From JAHJBR01 sp040757035 (lineage in GTDB: Archaea; Micrarchaeota; Micrarchaeia; Anstonellales; Bilamarchaeaceae): a stretch of DNA of 10,505 nucleotides. How positions within the stretch are numbered: the stretch's first letter is position 1; every line of letters starts with the position of its first letter. The position numbers were made by a program, and so were the translations under genes. The stretch spans positions 1-10,505 of the forward strand of contig JBFLYM010000033.1 in the NCBI GenBank assembly GCA_040757035.1. The letters run 5' to 3'. The notes beneath the pieces are model-generated. The model had not been told where the DNA came from and made no database searches. It was given only the letters and a program-made list of their open reading frames with translations. Shown one piece after another: positions 1-5,990 of the stretch.

Positions 1-73
1 CATTTTTTATTTCATTCTTTTCCACTTTATTCTTTTTTTATTTCCTTTGTTTATTTCTTTTTTTTCATTTGTT
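1..73. other. T-rich noncoding edge; possible start of next minus-strand gene
   Basis: The stretch beyond the stomatin stop codon is almost entirely pyrimidine on the plus strand, so minus transcripts read it as A-rich. It is not an oligo-U terminator for the stomatin operon. On the minus strand an ATG at positions 3-1, and an in-frame GTG at 25-23, could start another gene running out of the window. Too little sequence remains to judge this. Confidence 0.3.
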
Positions 74-943
74 TTATGTCTTGTCAATTATACCTTCAAC
101 ACCTTTCATACAATTCATCCAATTAGTTACATCATAAGGTAAAACAGCAGTAGTATTAGAATTGGACGAAATTGTTTTCCACATATTCAATTCCCAAAGC
201 GTAAGCGCAGGACCGATAAGATTGCTTCTTGCAGAATCAGAAACAAGTTTTATGCTTTCGGCTTCACCTTGTGCAACATTTATCTTCGCTTGCGATAAAC
301 CAAATGCGGTTGTTTCTGTAGCTTGTTTGATCCCCTGAGCATTGAGTATTGCAGATTCGCGCATGCCCTCGCTTGTAAGTATGCATGCTCGTTTGAGCCG
401 CTCTGCGCGCACCTGCTTTACAAGAGCGTCAAATAGCGAAGACGAATCAACTTTAACTTCCCCAATCTCAGCGCTTATTATTTCGATTCCCCATGCCAAG
501 CCGATTCCTTTAATCGCATTAGTCAGTCTTTGATTTATATATTCGCGTTCTGAATTAAGACTATCAAAAACCATGTCACCAATAATTGCGCGAAGAGATG
601 TTTGCGCGCGCCAAATTGAAGCGGATTCGTATTGAGCGATATTAAGAACAACTTTTTCCGCGTCAACAATGCGATAATAAATAATTGCTTCTATTTTTAC
701 AGTTGCATTGTCTTTAGTGATTACATTTTGATGCGGTACATCTATCGAATGTATCCGCATATCTATTATCTTAATAGTATCAATAAGCGGAATAAGGAAA
801 TTTATTCCAGGATTAAGTTTGCCCACATATCTTCCATAGCGGAATTTTACGCCTTCTTCGTATTGATTAATCACTATGAATGAACGCGATATGAGCATAA
901 AAAAAGCAATTCCGATAATGAGAAAAATAACCCCAATACCCAT
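74..943 (-). CDS. Stomatin/band-7 (SPFH) membrane protein
   Basis: The 289-residue product has one N-terminal membrane helix (about residues 3-19) followed by a band-7/SPFH domain. Family hallmarks are visible: an RYGRYVGKLNPGINFLIPLID block (about 35-56), VITKDNATV (about 75-83), a YYRIVD segment, AQTSLRAIIGDM (about 115-126), and the RAERLKRACILTSEGMRESA helix region (about 180-200). SPFH proteins oligomerise at membranes, and prokaryotic members are commonly encoded beside NfeD, as here. The ATG directly follows the TAA of the upstream NfeD gene with no gap, so translation is probably coupled; I see no strong ribosome binding site. The C-terminal 60 residues are less typical. The family is clear; the cellular role (membrane organisation or quality control) is inference. 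Confidence 0.93.
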   Translation of the reverse strand: MGIGVIFLIIGIAFFMLISRSFIVINQYEEGVKFRYGRYVGKLNPGINFLIPLIDTIKIIDMRIHSIDVPHQNVITKDNATVKIEAIIYYRIVDAEKVVLNIAQYESASIWRAQTSLRAIIGDMVFDSLNSEREYINQRLTNAIKGIGLAWGIEIISAEIGEVKVDSSSLFDALVKQVRAERLKRACILTSEGMRESAILNAQGIKQATETTAFGLSQAKINVAQGEAESIKLVSDSARSNLIGPALTLWELNMWKTISSNSNTTAVLPYDVTNWMNCMKGVEGIIDKT

Positions 944-1357
944 TTAATCAACTTCAAGATAAACTCCGCTAACTCCTAATATCTTAGTTATATCTCCTTT
1001 TTTATATTTTTTTCTGTTTCTTGAGCGCGCGCTCCATTCCTCGCCTTTAACATGTACAATTCCTTTTGAATCCGAGAAATCCGTACATACTTTCGCTTCA
1101 AAACCAATAAAGGCTTCTGCACCAGTTTTAATTGGTTTGGAACGCGCCCGCGCCCAAAACACATACGCTATTATTCCAGCAAAAGCACCTGCGAGAATTC
1201 CTCCAACCACAGCAAATTCCACGGGTACACCAAGATAAAGAAGAACGCCACATATCAACATTCCAAAACCAACTATACCCATTATTCCGCCAGGAATGAA
1301 AAGTTCTCCGAGCACTCCAAGAAGACCAATTACTATAAGAAGTATGGCTAATGACAT
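944..1357 (-). CDS. nfeD: NfeD family membrane protein, partner of the stomatin
   Basis: This reading gives 137 residues, the size of a short NfeD. Three or four hydrophobic helices fill residues 1-70, with the typical GELFIPGG turn early on. A soluble C-terminal OB-like domain follows, with the pattern GFEAKVCTDF...KGIVHVKGEEWSARS (about 84-113). NfeD proteins act at the membrane with SPFH partners, and the stomatin gene follows immediately. The frame is open back to 1456, but I chose the ATG at 1357. It begins right at the first membrane helix, it lies about 25-30 bases downstream of a TATA-like box (a leaderless arrangement), and the longer version would overlap the divergent gene. The 33 extra residues look unlike the family. 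Confidence 0.85.
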   Translation of the reverse strand: MSLAILLIVIGLLGVLGELFIPGGIMGIVGFGMLICGVLLYLGVPVEFAVVGGILAGAFAGIIAYVFWARARSKPIKTGAEAFIGFEAKVCTDFSDSKGIVHVKGEEWSARSRNRKKYKKGDITKILGVSGVYLEVD

Positions 1358-1379
1358 AGCTAATTCTTCAGCAGAAAGA

Positions 1380-1392
1380 TTTAAAAAATTTA
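1380..1392. promoter_or_regulatory. Shared TATA-like region for divergent genes
   Basis: The A/T tract TTTAAAAAATTTA sits between the NfeD start (1357, minus) and the membrane protein start (1419, plus). It reads as a TATA-like box on both strands. At an archaeal spacing of about 26 bases, transcripts would begin near 1360 on minus and near 1410 on plus, giving leaderless or nearly leaderless messages. This is position-based inference. Confidence 0.5.
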
Positions 1393-1418
1393 TGAATGAA
1401 TTTGATTTATGATAACTT

Positions 1419-1985
1419 ATGACTAAAAAAATACCAAAATCGCGAATGTATTCCACACGTCAAGATTTTTCAAAAAAAGTAGTGTATTCGGACAGGCCGA
1501 TATATGAAAAAAGAAGCAATGATCTTGCTAAGGAAAGCTGGAGTTATCATTCATTATTTCCATCATTGAGAACATTTATTCCGCTTTTTGCTCTCCCAAT
1601 ATCAACTATTCCTGTTTCGTGGCTAGTTCCGCAAATTGATAGAGTCTTAATAAATGTACTTTGGAGTCTTTTTAATGTTGCAATATGTCTTGCAATAATT
1701 TTCTTTTTTGTTGAAACGACCAAATATCGCGCGAGTCATGCAGTCAAGGATGGGTTGATAAATATTACTATCTTTATTTTGCTTTTGTTTTTCAATCTAT
1801 CTCGCAGTGGAATAGAACCTATAATTGAGGTGTTTTTACTTTATTTAGGTGGCCATATGCTTCTTCATGCTGTCGATTTCCACGTAGAACGCGCGAAAAA
1901 TAGAGCCAATACAAATCTTACAGTCGGTGGATTTTTGGTGTGCATAGAATTATTCTTAGCAATAAGCTTTTTTTCACAACTATAG
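1419..1985 (+). CDS. Hypothetical multi-spanning membrane protein
   Basis: I do not recognise this 188-residue protein. About 45 hydrophilic, basic residues at the N-terminus are followed by four or five hydrophobic segments (about 48-70, 78-98, 111-127, 132-150, 168-187). Between the first and last are short charged loops, including ETTKYRASHAVKDG (about 99-112) and HAVDFHVERAKNRANTN (about 150-166). The histidines at 146, 150 and 155, together with the loop between the last two helices, may be a useful search handle. It is transcribed away from the stomatin operon from the shared A/T region and ends 36 bases from the convergent aIF2 gamma gene. A start at the ATG at 1446 is also possible; 1419 fits the TATA spacing better. 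Function unknown. Confidence 0.75.
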   Translation: MTKKIPKSRMYSTRQDFSKKVVYSDRPIYEKRSNDLAKESWSYHSLFPSLRTFIPLFALPISTIPVSWLVPQIDRVLINVLWSLFNVAICLAIIFFFVETTKYRASHAVKDGLINITIFILLLFFNLSRSGIEPIIEVFLLYLGGHMLLHAVDFHVERAKNRANTNLTVGGFLVCIELFLAISFFSQL

Positions 1986-2021
1986 ATTACAATTTAGGAG
2001 ACTATAATTTATATGAGACAT

Positions 2022-3212
2022 TTATGAGACAACTATTCCCCAACCACACAATCTCCATCGTTGACCTATTCTTCGCGAGAGTGCAACTTTACCTTCGCGT
2101 TCTGCACAAATCGGCCGCTTGAGCTTTATCGTCGCAACACCTTTCGCCAAATTTGAAATAATACCGATTCCTGTTGCCGTGTGCACATTTACCACTATTG
2201 GTTCGGTTTGTCTGAGCGGTGGATTTTCTATATCTTTTCTTTCAAGAAGAGTATATTTTATATCAATTGTATCTACAATCTGAGGAAGCCTGCCAGGATA
2301 TCCAACCACCGAACCGACAAGCATATCTGATTTAGTTATTGCTGGGTCAAGCAAGGTTCCAATAGCAATAAGACCGCCAGGAAGCGCGCAGCTAAGTTCA
2401 TCGGTTTCAGAACGCAGGTTTGTTATTTTAAATATTATTGGTTTAGGCGGCGCGTTCTCTTTCTTTTGCAAACCAGGTCTAAGTTCGACTTCATCACCAA
2501 TTTTTAACATTCCTTGTGCAAGCGAACCACCAAGAACACCGCCTTTAATCTTCATTATTTCAGCGCCTGGTCTATTGACATCAAACGAACGCGAAATGTA
2601 AAAATAAGGATCTGTGGAATTGTCCCGCTTTGGCGTTGGAATTTTTTTTTCTATCGCCTCTAAAACAGAATCTATATTTATATCATGCGTTGCGACAACA
2701 GGAATTATTTGCGCACCATCGGCAACAGAACCCTTTATAAAATTTTCTATCTCATTTTTGTGTGCGATTGCGCGTTCTTTGGAAACCAAATCAATCTTAG
2801 TTTGAATAATTATTATGTTTTTTATTCCGATTGCGTTTAAAATCATTAAATGCTCTGCGGTTTGAGGCTGCGGACAAGGTTCGTTCGCAGAAATGATAAA
2901 AAGCGCTCCATCTATTATATTGGAAGCCGCAATAGCCGTCGTCATCAAAGTTTCATGCCCTGGCGAGTCAACAAAAGAAATCCTTCTTCTGAACTCGGTT
3001 TTTTTTCCGCAGTTGCATTTTTCTAATTTTGAATATATTTCGCATTCTTTACAATAATAGACAGAAACATCAGCGTATCCTAAACGAATAGAAATTCCGC
3101 GTTTAAGCTCTTCACTATGGGTATCTGTCCATTTACCTGTAAGAGCTTTTGTAAGAGTGGTTTTCCCATGGTCAACATGCCCAAATGTTCCAATATTAAT
3201 TTCGGCCTGCAA
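2022..3212 (-). CDS. eif2g: Translation initiation factor aIF2, gamma subunit (GTPase)
   Basis: The product binds initiator Met-tRNA with GTP as part of the aIF2 heterotrimer and delivers it to the small ribosomal subunit. From the TTG start it has 396 residues, slightly short for the family. Visible motifs are G1 GHVDHGKT (11-18), the switch I region RGISIRLGYAD, a zinc knuckle with Cys54, 57, 66 and 68, G3 DSPGHE (82-87), and G4 as TKID (138-141, usually NKID). The G5 region reads PVVATH rather than the usual P-x-SA-x-H. Two beta-barrel domains follow, ending RRIGQRWRLCGWGI. The frame also opens with a GTG at 3221. I prefer the TTG at 3212 because GGTG (overlapping that GTG) lies six bases before it and the product then begins like other family members (MQAEINIG). 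It follows S6e in an operon, a common archaeal pairing. Confidence 0.96.
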   Translation of the reverse strand: MQAEINIGTFGHVDHGKTTLTKALTGKWTDTHSEELKRGISIRLGYADVSVYYCKECEIYSKLEKCNCGKKTEFRRRISFVDSPGHETLMTTAIAASNIIDGALFIISANEPCPQPQTAEHLMILNAIGIKNIIIIQTKIDLVSKERAIAHKNEIENFIKGSVADGAQIIPVVATHDINIDSVLEAIEKKIPTPKRDNSTDPYFYISRSFDVNRPGAEIMKIKGGVLGGSLAQGMLKIGDEVELRPGLQKKENAPPKPIIFKITNLRSETDELSCALPGGLIAIGTLLDPAITKSDMLVGSVVGYPGRLPQIVDTIDIKYTLLERKDIENPPLRQTEPIVVNVHTATGIGIISNLAKGVATIKLKRPICAEREGKVALSRRIGQRWRLCGWGIVVS

Positions 3213-3240
3213 AAAGAACACCGTTTATTTTTTTATTTTT

Positions 3241-3633
3241 TTATTTTTTTTCTTCTTTCTTTTTTTGCGGAAAAAGTTCATCTAATTTTGCTGCCCCATA
3301 ATCCAATGTTTTAAGATTAACTTGCGCAGTGTCCATGGCGATGGTATTACCTCGCACGGTTTTCTTTTTTCTTAATCCTTTTGTTTTCGAACGAAAACCT
3401 ACTCCTCCAGAAAGTATAGTTGCAATTTTTCTTGCACCTGGTATGTCTTTTCTTAATGGAAAGCCGCTCGCATCACTTCCTCCACGTATTTCAAAAATAT
3501 ATCCTGCAGCGCCAATTAAGTTACCCTCTATTTTTTCTCCTATCTTTTTTCCTATTAAAACCTGACCTTTATCCTTGCCAAGTTCAAATTGATAGGATTT
3601 TCCAGTTTTTGGATCAGAAATTACCAAATCCAT
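3241..3633 (-). CDS. rps6e: 30S ribosomal protein S6e
   Basis: This 130-residue protein is an archaeal small-subunit protein without the long C-terminal tail of eukaryotic S6. Residues 1-14 match the family start (VISDPKTGKSYQ). The signature is GGSDASGFPLRKD (51-63), with Leu where Met is commonest. The block LSGGVGFRSKTKGLRKKKTVRGNTI (74-98) and QVNLK (104-108) are typical. A lysine-rich tail ends the protein. AGGTGA (complement of 3640-3645) precedes the ATG at a good spacing. The aIF2 gamma start lies about 28 bases downstream, separated only by low-complexity A-rich (minus strand) DNA, so the two are likely co-transcribed. Identification is firm. Confidence 0.97.
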   Translation of the reverse strand: MDLVISDPKTGKSYQFELGKDKGQVLIGKKIGEKIEGNLIGAAGYIFEIRGGSDASGFPLRKDIPGARKIATILSGGVGFRSKTKGLRKKKTVRGNTIAMDTAQVNLKTLDYGAAKLDELFPQKKKEEKK

Positions 3634-3660
3634 TTTATTTCACCTTATTTTTTAGTGGAC

Positions 3661-3680
3661 TATTATAAATAATTATAAAT
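3661..3680 (-). promoter_or_regulatory. Promoter region of the S6e-aIF2 gamma operon
   Basis: On the minus strand two overlapping TTTATAAT-like boxes lie at about 3671-3680 and 3661-3669. The first would place the transcript start near 3650, giving a short leader that still contains the ribosome binding site at 3640-3645. The surrounding 3655-3720 is very A/T-rich, so the exact box is uncertain. Confidence 0.5.
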
Positions 3681-3761
3681 ATTAGTAAATAAATATAAAT
3701 GTAAAATTATTATTAATTTGAGAATAATTAAAAAAAGCGCGATTTTTAATTTTGAAAACCA

Positions 3762-3787
3762 ATAAAAATAAAAAAAAAGGAAAAAAT
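3762..3787 (-). terminator. Oligo-T terminator of the 73-residue protein gene
   Basis: Directly after the TGA stop the minus strand reads ATTTTTTCC, then eight T, then ATTTTTATT. Runs of T on the coding strand are the usual intrinsic termination signal in archaea. A further run of seven T follows a GCGC at about 3728-3738. This would insulate the gene from the S6e operon downstream. Confidence 0.65.
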
Positions 3788-3788
3788 A

Positions 3789-4010
3789 TCAGCCTTTATA
3801 ATTTTTAAGTTTTGCTTTATAAACATAGCCGTCTTTGCCAATATAATACATAAAGCCGCCTTCTTTATTGATCTTTTCATTACTGACTTTCTTTTTCCTT
3901 CCGGTTTTATTATGTTTCATTGGTACTGCCCAAACATAGCCATCTTGACCTACATAATACAAAAACCCGTCCTCTCGAGTTATTTTTTCAGAACCTATTT
4001 TTGTTCCCAT
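3789..4010 (-). CDS. Small protein made of two copies of a GYVYY-type motif
   Basis: The 73-residue product is almost wholly an internal duplication. Residues 6-32 and 43-69 align without gaps and share 14 of 27 positions. The shared core is E-K-I...E-x-G-F-x-Y-Y-x-G-x-D-G-Y-V. A lysine/arginine-rich linker (KHNKTGRKKK) joins the copies. The aromatic beta-strand pattern suggests each copy is a small beta-hairpin unit, and the protein is basic (inference). I associate similar short proteins with uncultivated archaea, but I cannot name a function. The frame opens with GTG at 4019; I chose the ATG at 4010 because AGGTG ends six bases before it, overlapping that GTG. It has its own A/T-rich promoter region (about 4060-4080) and a strong terminator, so it is probably a monocistronic, well-expressed gene. 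Confidence 0.8.
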   Translation of the reverse strand: MGTKIGSEKITREDGFLYYVGQDGYVWAVPMKHNKTGRKKKVSNEKINKEGGFMYYIGKDGYVYKAKLKNYKG

Positions 4011-4102
4011 TCTATGCACCTCTCAAAATCTATATCTCTGAAAATCAGTACAATAAAGTTGTTTTTAATTTTATTATTAATCTCTGATTTTTCAAAGATT
4101 TA

Positions 4103-4140
4103 CCTCAAATTATCTTTTGAAGTAATGTCTATTGTTGAGG
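4103..4140. repeat. Inverted repeats next to the pilin-cluster promoter
   Basis: CCTCAA (4103-4108) and TTGAGG (4135-4140) form a perfect 6-base inverted repeat ending just before the TATA-like box at 4146. Nearby lie AAAGAT...ATCTTT and a larger imperfect pair, TGAAAATCAG (about 4038-4047) with CTGATTTTTCA (about 4084-4094). The 193-base divergent intergenic region therefore has more dyad symmetry than its neighbours. It could be an operator or a leader structure of the minus-strand gene, or chance in A/T-rich DNA. Confidence 0.35.
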
Positions 4141-4145
4141 ATAAA

Positions 4146-4159
4146 TTTATAAATATATA
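4146..4159 (+). promoter_or_regulatory. TATA box of the surface-filament cluster
   Basis: TTTATAAATATATA is the best TATA-like box in the region, preceded by purine-rich GAGGATAAA that could serve as a BRE. It predicts a transcript start near 4178 and a leader of about 35 bases containing the ribosome binding site at 4202. A second A/T box at about 4172-4185 would give too short a leader to include that site. Confidence 0.55.
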
Positions 4160-4195
4160 CCTCTCTATCTAATATTTAAAATTTAATAAATTACT

Positions 4196-4216
4196 ATGAA
4201 AGGTGATAATGAATGA
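4196..4216 (+). promoter_or_regulatory. Ribosome binding site GGTGAT inside a six-codon upstream ORF
   Basis: GGTGAT (4202-4207) lies five bases before the ATG at 4213 and sets that start. The same bases sit in a mini-ORF, ATG at 4196 to TGA at 4214-4216, encoding MKGDNE, whose stop overlaps the gene's ATG as ATGA. This could couple translation or be fortuitous. Confidence 0.5.
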
Positions 4217-4542
4217 ATAAGATTCGTGGGTTACAAATAATGCTTATGTTATGTATGTTAATGTCTGTTATGTTTGCTCAGAGTAGCAGTACTCCTCTTG
4301 AGGATATGCTTAAAGATTTATGCCTACAAATCAAAGCTATCGTTCCAATTATGGCATTTCTTATGATTGTTGCTGCTGGTGTTGTTTATGCAGGTGGACA
4401 ACTTCTCGGTGCTGAGACCAGAGCAAGAGCATCAGTATGGGCAACAGCAATGTTTATGGGAGCAATAATAGGAATAGTTATTGTAGCGATTGTTCCTGGT
4501 TTACTTGAGATACTCTACCCAGATGGAACATTTAGTTGCTAA
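4213..4542 (+). CDS. VirB2/TrbC/CedA1-like small membrane protein, putative pilus subunit
   Basis: The 109-residue product has a secretory signal peptide (1-22, hydrophobic core LMLCMLMSV, likely cut after MFA). A short segment and two membrane helices follow (about 42-62 and 73-97), joined by a small loop containing GAETRARAS (66-74). Signal peptide, two helices, small residues (AAGVVYAGG) and a basic loop form the architecture of VirB2/TrbC conjugative pilins and the related archaeal CedA1-type pilin. The assignment rests on architecture, not on a recognised motif. The mature form has just two cysteines, Cys37 and the terminal Cys109. Both are predicted on the same outer face, so they could form a disulfide. 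It heads the cluster, with the best ribosome binding site and an oligo-T tract just after it, consistent with high expression. It could instead be an unrelated two-helix protein. Confidence 0.6.
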   Translation: MNKIRGLQIMLMLCMLMSVMFAQSSSTPLEDMLKDLCLQIKAIVPIMAFLMIVAAGVVYAGGQLLGAETRARASVWATAMFMGAIIGIVIVAIVPGLLEILYPDGTFSC

Positions 4543-4549
4543 TATTTAC

Positions 4550-4563
4550 TTTTTTAATTTTTT
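4550..4563 (+). terminator. Oligo-T tract after the first cluster gene
   Basis: Two runs of six T separated by AA lie in the 36-base gap between the 109-residue protein and the next gene. This fits an archaeal oligo-T terminator. Partial termination here would yield abundant message for the putative pilus subunit and less for the downstream genes. The same A/T stretch could also hold a weak promoter for the gene at 4579, which has no ribosome binding site. Confidence 0.45.
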
Positions 4564-4578
4564 CATTAATTTTTATAT

Positions 4579-5247
4579 ATGCGCGGTTATATTTCGTTTT
4601 TGCTTATTCTTGGAGCATTGGCAATATTAGTAGTTTTATCTAATTCATATAATAATTCTAAATCTATTGATTTTTCAAAAGCAATAGCATTAGAAAGAAT
4701 GGAACAACTTAGTCTTGACGCAAAAAGAAACATGCTAATCGCGGCTAAATACGGCGCAATATTAGGTTTTTTGGAATATGTCGCTGAATTGCTCGGTTCT
4801 GAAACATTATACGCATTTGATATAAACAAAGCAAAAGAGCATATCAAAAGCAAGGTGCATGCCTTCATATTATCCGTTCGCTCAAATCAAATTGCAAGCG
4901 ATCCTGATTATGAGTTTTCCTTTTGGTGCGGTAAAATATCCGATGAAAATGACTTAGGCTTTATTGCAGAAAAATCAATTAGGTCTGGCGCACCGCAAAT
5001 GTGTAATGGCGGATTGTGCTGGCCAATCTCTTCTCCCGAATGCAAAGATTTTATTTCTGTTGAAATAAAACCAGAAACTAAAAAATTTTCCATTGTCCGC
5101 GTTGGCCTTGGTTCTAAAAATTTTGGAGAAACCCCAAAAATATTTGGTATTACAATATATTCAAAAAAGTTCAATGTCTCAAAAGTTTCTTACATTCCAA
5201 CAAGCGAAAATGTATTCCAAAGTCCTTATGTCTATGAAACGAATTAA
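4579..5247 (+). CDS. Secreted or anchored protein with degenerate prepilin-like N-terminus
   Basis: This 222-residue protein matches no family I recognise. It begins M-R-G then YISFLLILGALAILVVL, a single N-terminal hydrophobic helix with two or three residues before it. The pattern basic residue, Gly, aromatic, I, S aligns with the class III prepilin signal of the gene at 5273, but the glutamate is missing. Residues 25-100 are rich in helix formers, as expected for a pilin-like extended helix. The C-terminal domain has exactly four cysteines (117, 142, 147, 155), including FWCGK and MCNGGLCW, suggesting two disulfides outside the cell (inference). The last 60 residues look beta-rich. It starts directly downstream of a T-rich gap without a clear ribosome binding site. 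A minor pilin, tip or adhesin role is plausible but unproven. Confidence 0.65.
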   Translation: MRGYISFLLILGALAILVVLSNSYNNSKSIDFSKAIALERMEQLSLDAKRNMLIAAKYGAILGFLEYVAELLGSETLYAFDINKAKEHIKSKVHAFILSVRSNQIASDPDYEFSFWCGKISDENDLGFIAEKSIRSGAPQMCNGGLCWPISSPECKDFISVEIKPETKKFSIVRVGLGSKNFGETPKIFGITIYSKKFNVSKVSYIPTSENVFQSPYVYETN

Positions 5248-5272
5248 TGAATTAATAAAGCAGGATGAATTA

Positions 5273-5608
5273 ATGAAAGCTCAAATTTCGGTTGAGTTCT
5301 TATTGAATTTTCTGCTCATGCTTGCATTGATCTCAATCCTTGTTACAGCATTTTCCCATCTTCTTGTTTCTGCAAAAATCCATTCGGCGAAAATATTGAA
5401 AAAAGCAGAGTTGGAAGAATTTGTAAGAACTATTGATCTTTCCCTGACAATTCGCAATGCGAGGTTTTCAATGCATGGAAAATATTCAATAACAGATATA
5501 AATAATGAAAGCGTAGTAATCGGTAAAATAAGCGATGAGGAGCAAATCCAAAGTTTTAGTATTTACAGAATTGATAATAACAATGATAACAATGGCGAAC
5601 CGATTTAA
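5273..5608 (+). CDS. Type IV pilin-like protein with class III signal peptide
   Basis: The 111-residue product begins MKA then QISVEFLLNFLLMLALI. This matches the archaeal class III prepilin signal Q-x-S-x-E-x-x-x-L with cleavage expected between Ala3 and Gln4 by an EppA-type peptidase. The hydrophobic stretch (about 4-33) would form the filament core. A charged helix (35-52) and a short beta-rich part follow. It has no cysteines and ends in an asparagine/aspartate tract (101-108). I chose the ATG at 5273, which has GGATGA five to ten bases upstream and yields a typical short leader. A start at 5234 (13 more residues, overlapping the previous gene) would also keep the motif. The signal assignment is strong. 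Being short and embedded in a cluster of related N-termini, it may be a minor rather than major pilin. Confidence 0.8.
   Translation: MKAQISVEFLLNFLLMLALISILVTAFSHLLVSAKIHSAKILKKAELEEFVRTIDLSLTIRNARFSMHGKYSITDINNESVVIGKISDEEQIQSFSIYRIDNNNDNNGEPI
5577..5594 (+). repeat. Tandem 9-base duplication creating twin start codons
   Basis: ATAACAATG occurs twice in direct succession. Each copy ends in an ATG (5583 and 5592) in the reading frame of the following pilin-like gene. In the upstream gene the same bases encode part of the Asn/Asp tract near its C-terminus. Confidence 0.8.
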
Positions 5609-5990
5609 GGCATTTGTCTCTTTTGATTTTCTATTTTCAATGATTGCGATACTTCTTATCGCTTTATATACCATCATTTTTTCGTCTTTTTTGGAAGCGC
5701 GCGCAAATGAAAAAATAGAACAACAAATTTTATTTGATAAGCTAGTTTCTGCAAGCAATTATGTGGTAAAAATCGGCGGAGCAAAAACAGAAGGCAATAG
5801 TTTTCCAGAAAAGAAACGTTATCCAAATCTTATTATACTTAATGATTTTGAAAGTTTGGAAGGCAAATTAGGGAAATTTCTGCACATAAATCTTTCAATT
5901 GGTTTTGAAGCAAAACAAGGTACGTGCATTTATCGCTTGGTAGTCTACGAACCAACAAACGAAATAAAAAAATTATATTTTTGTGGTTGA
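5592..5990 (+). CDS. Pilin-like protein with degenerate class III signal
   Basis: The 132-residue product starts MANRFKA then FVSFDFLFSMIAILLIALYTIIF. Aligned on the preceding gene's KA/QISVE, it keeps the basic leader, the Ala before the cut site, S and an acidic residue (D for E), but has F in place of Q. One hydrophobic helix (about 8-31) leads into a charged helix (LEARANEKIEQQILFDKL) and a beta-rich C-terminal domain. Two cysteines (112 and 131) could form a disulfide near the end. It overlaps the previous gene by 17 bases, so translation is likely coupled; an alternative ATG nine bases upstream exists. The stop TGA is immediately followed, in the same frame, by the ATG of the next gene. 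Minor pilin or pseudopilin is the best guess from architecture; no family is recognised. Confidence 0.7.
   Translation: MANRFKAFVSFDFLFSMIAILLIALYTIIFSSFLEARANEKIEQQILFDKLVSASNYVVKIGGAKTEGNSFPEKKRYPNLIILNDFESLEGKLGKFLHINLSIGFEAKQGTCIYRLVVYEPTNEIKKLYFCG

Noticed and set aside
1358..1456. Longer NfeD start at 1456
   Set aside because: The 33 extra residues are not NfeD-like, would overlap the divergent gene, and lie upstream of the probable TATA-like box.
3221..3262. Repeating T-rich units (TTTTTTTA) between S6e and aIF2 gamma
   Set aside because: Low-complexity A/T sequence over the lysine-rich S6e tail and a short spacer; on the coding strand it is A-rich, so it is not a terminator.
4587..5174. 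Minus-strand open frames of about 90 codons opposite the 222-residue protein
   Set aside because: They are shadows of the plus-strand gene with no ribosome binding site and no recognisable domain, and they break the operon layout.
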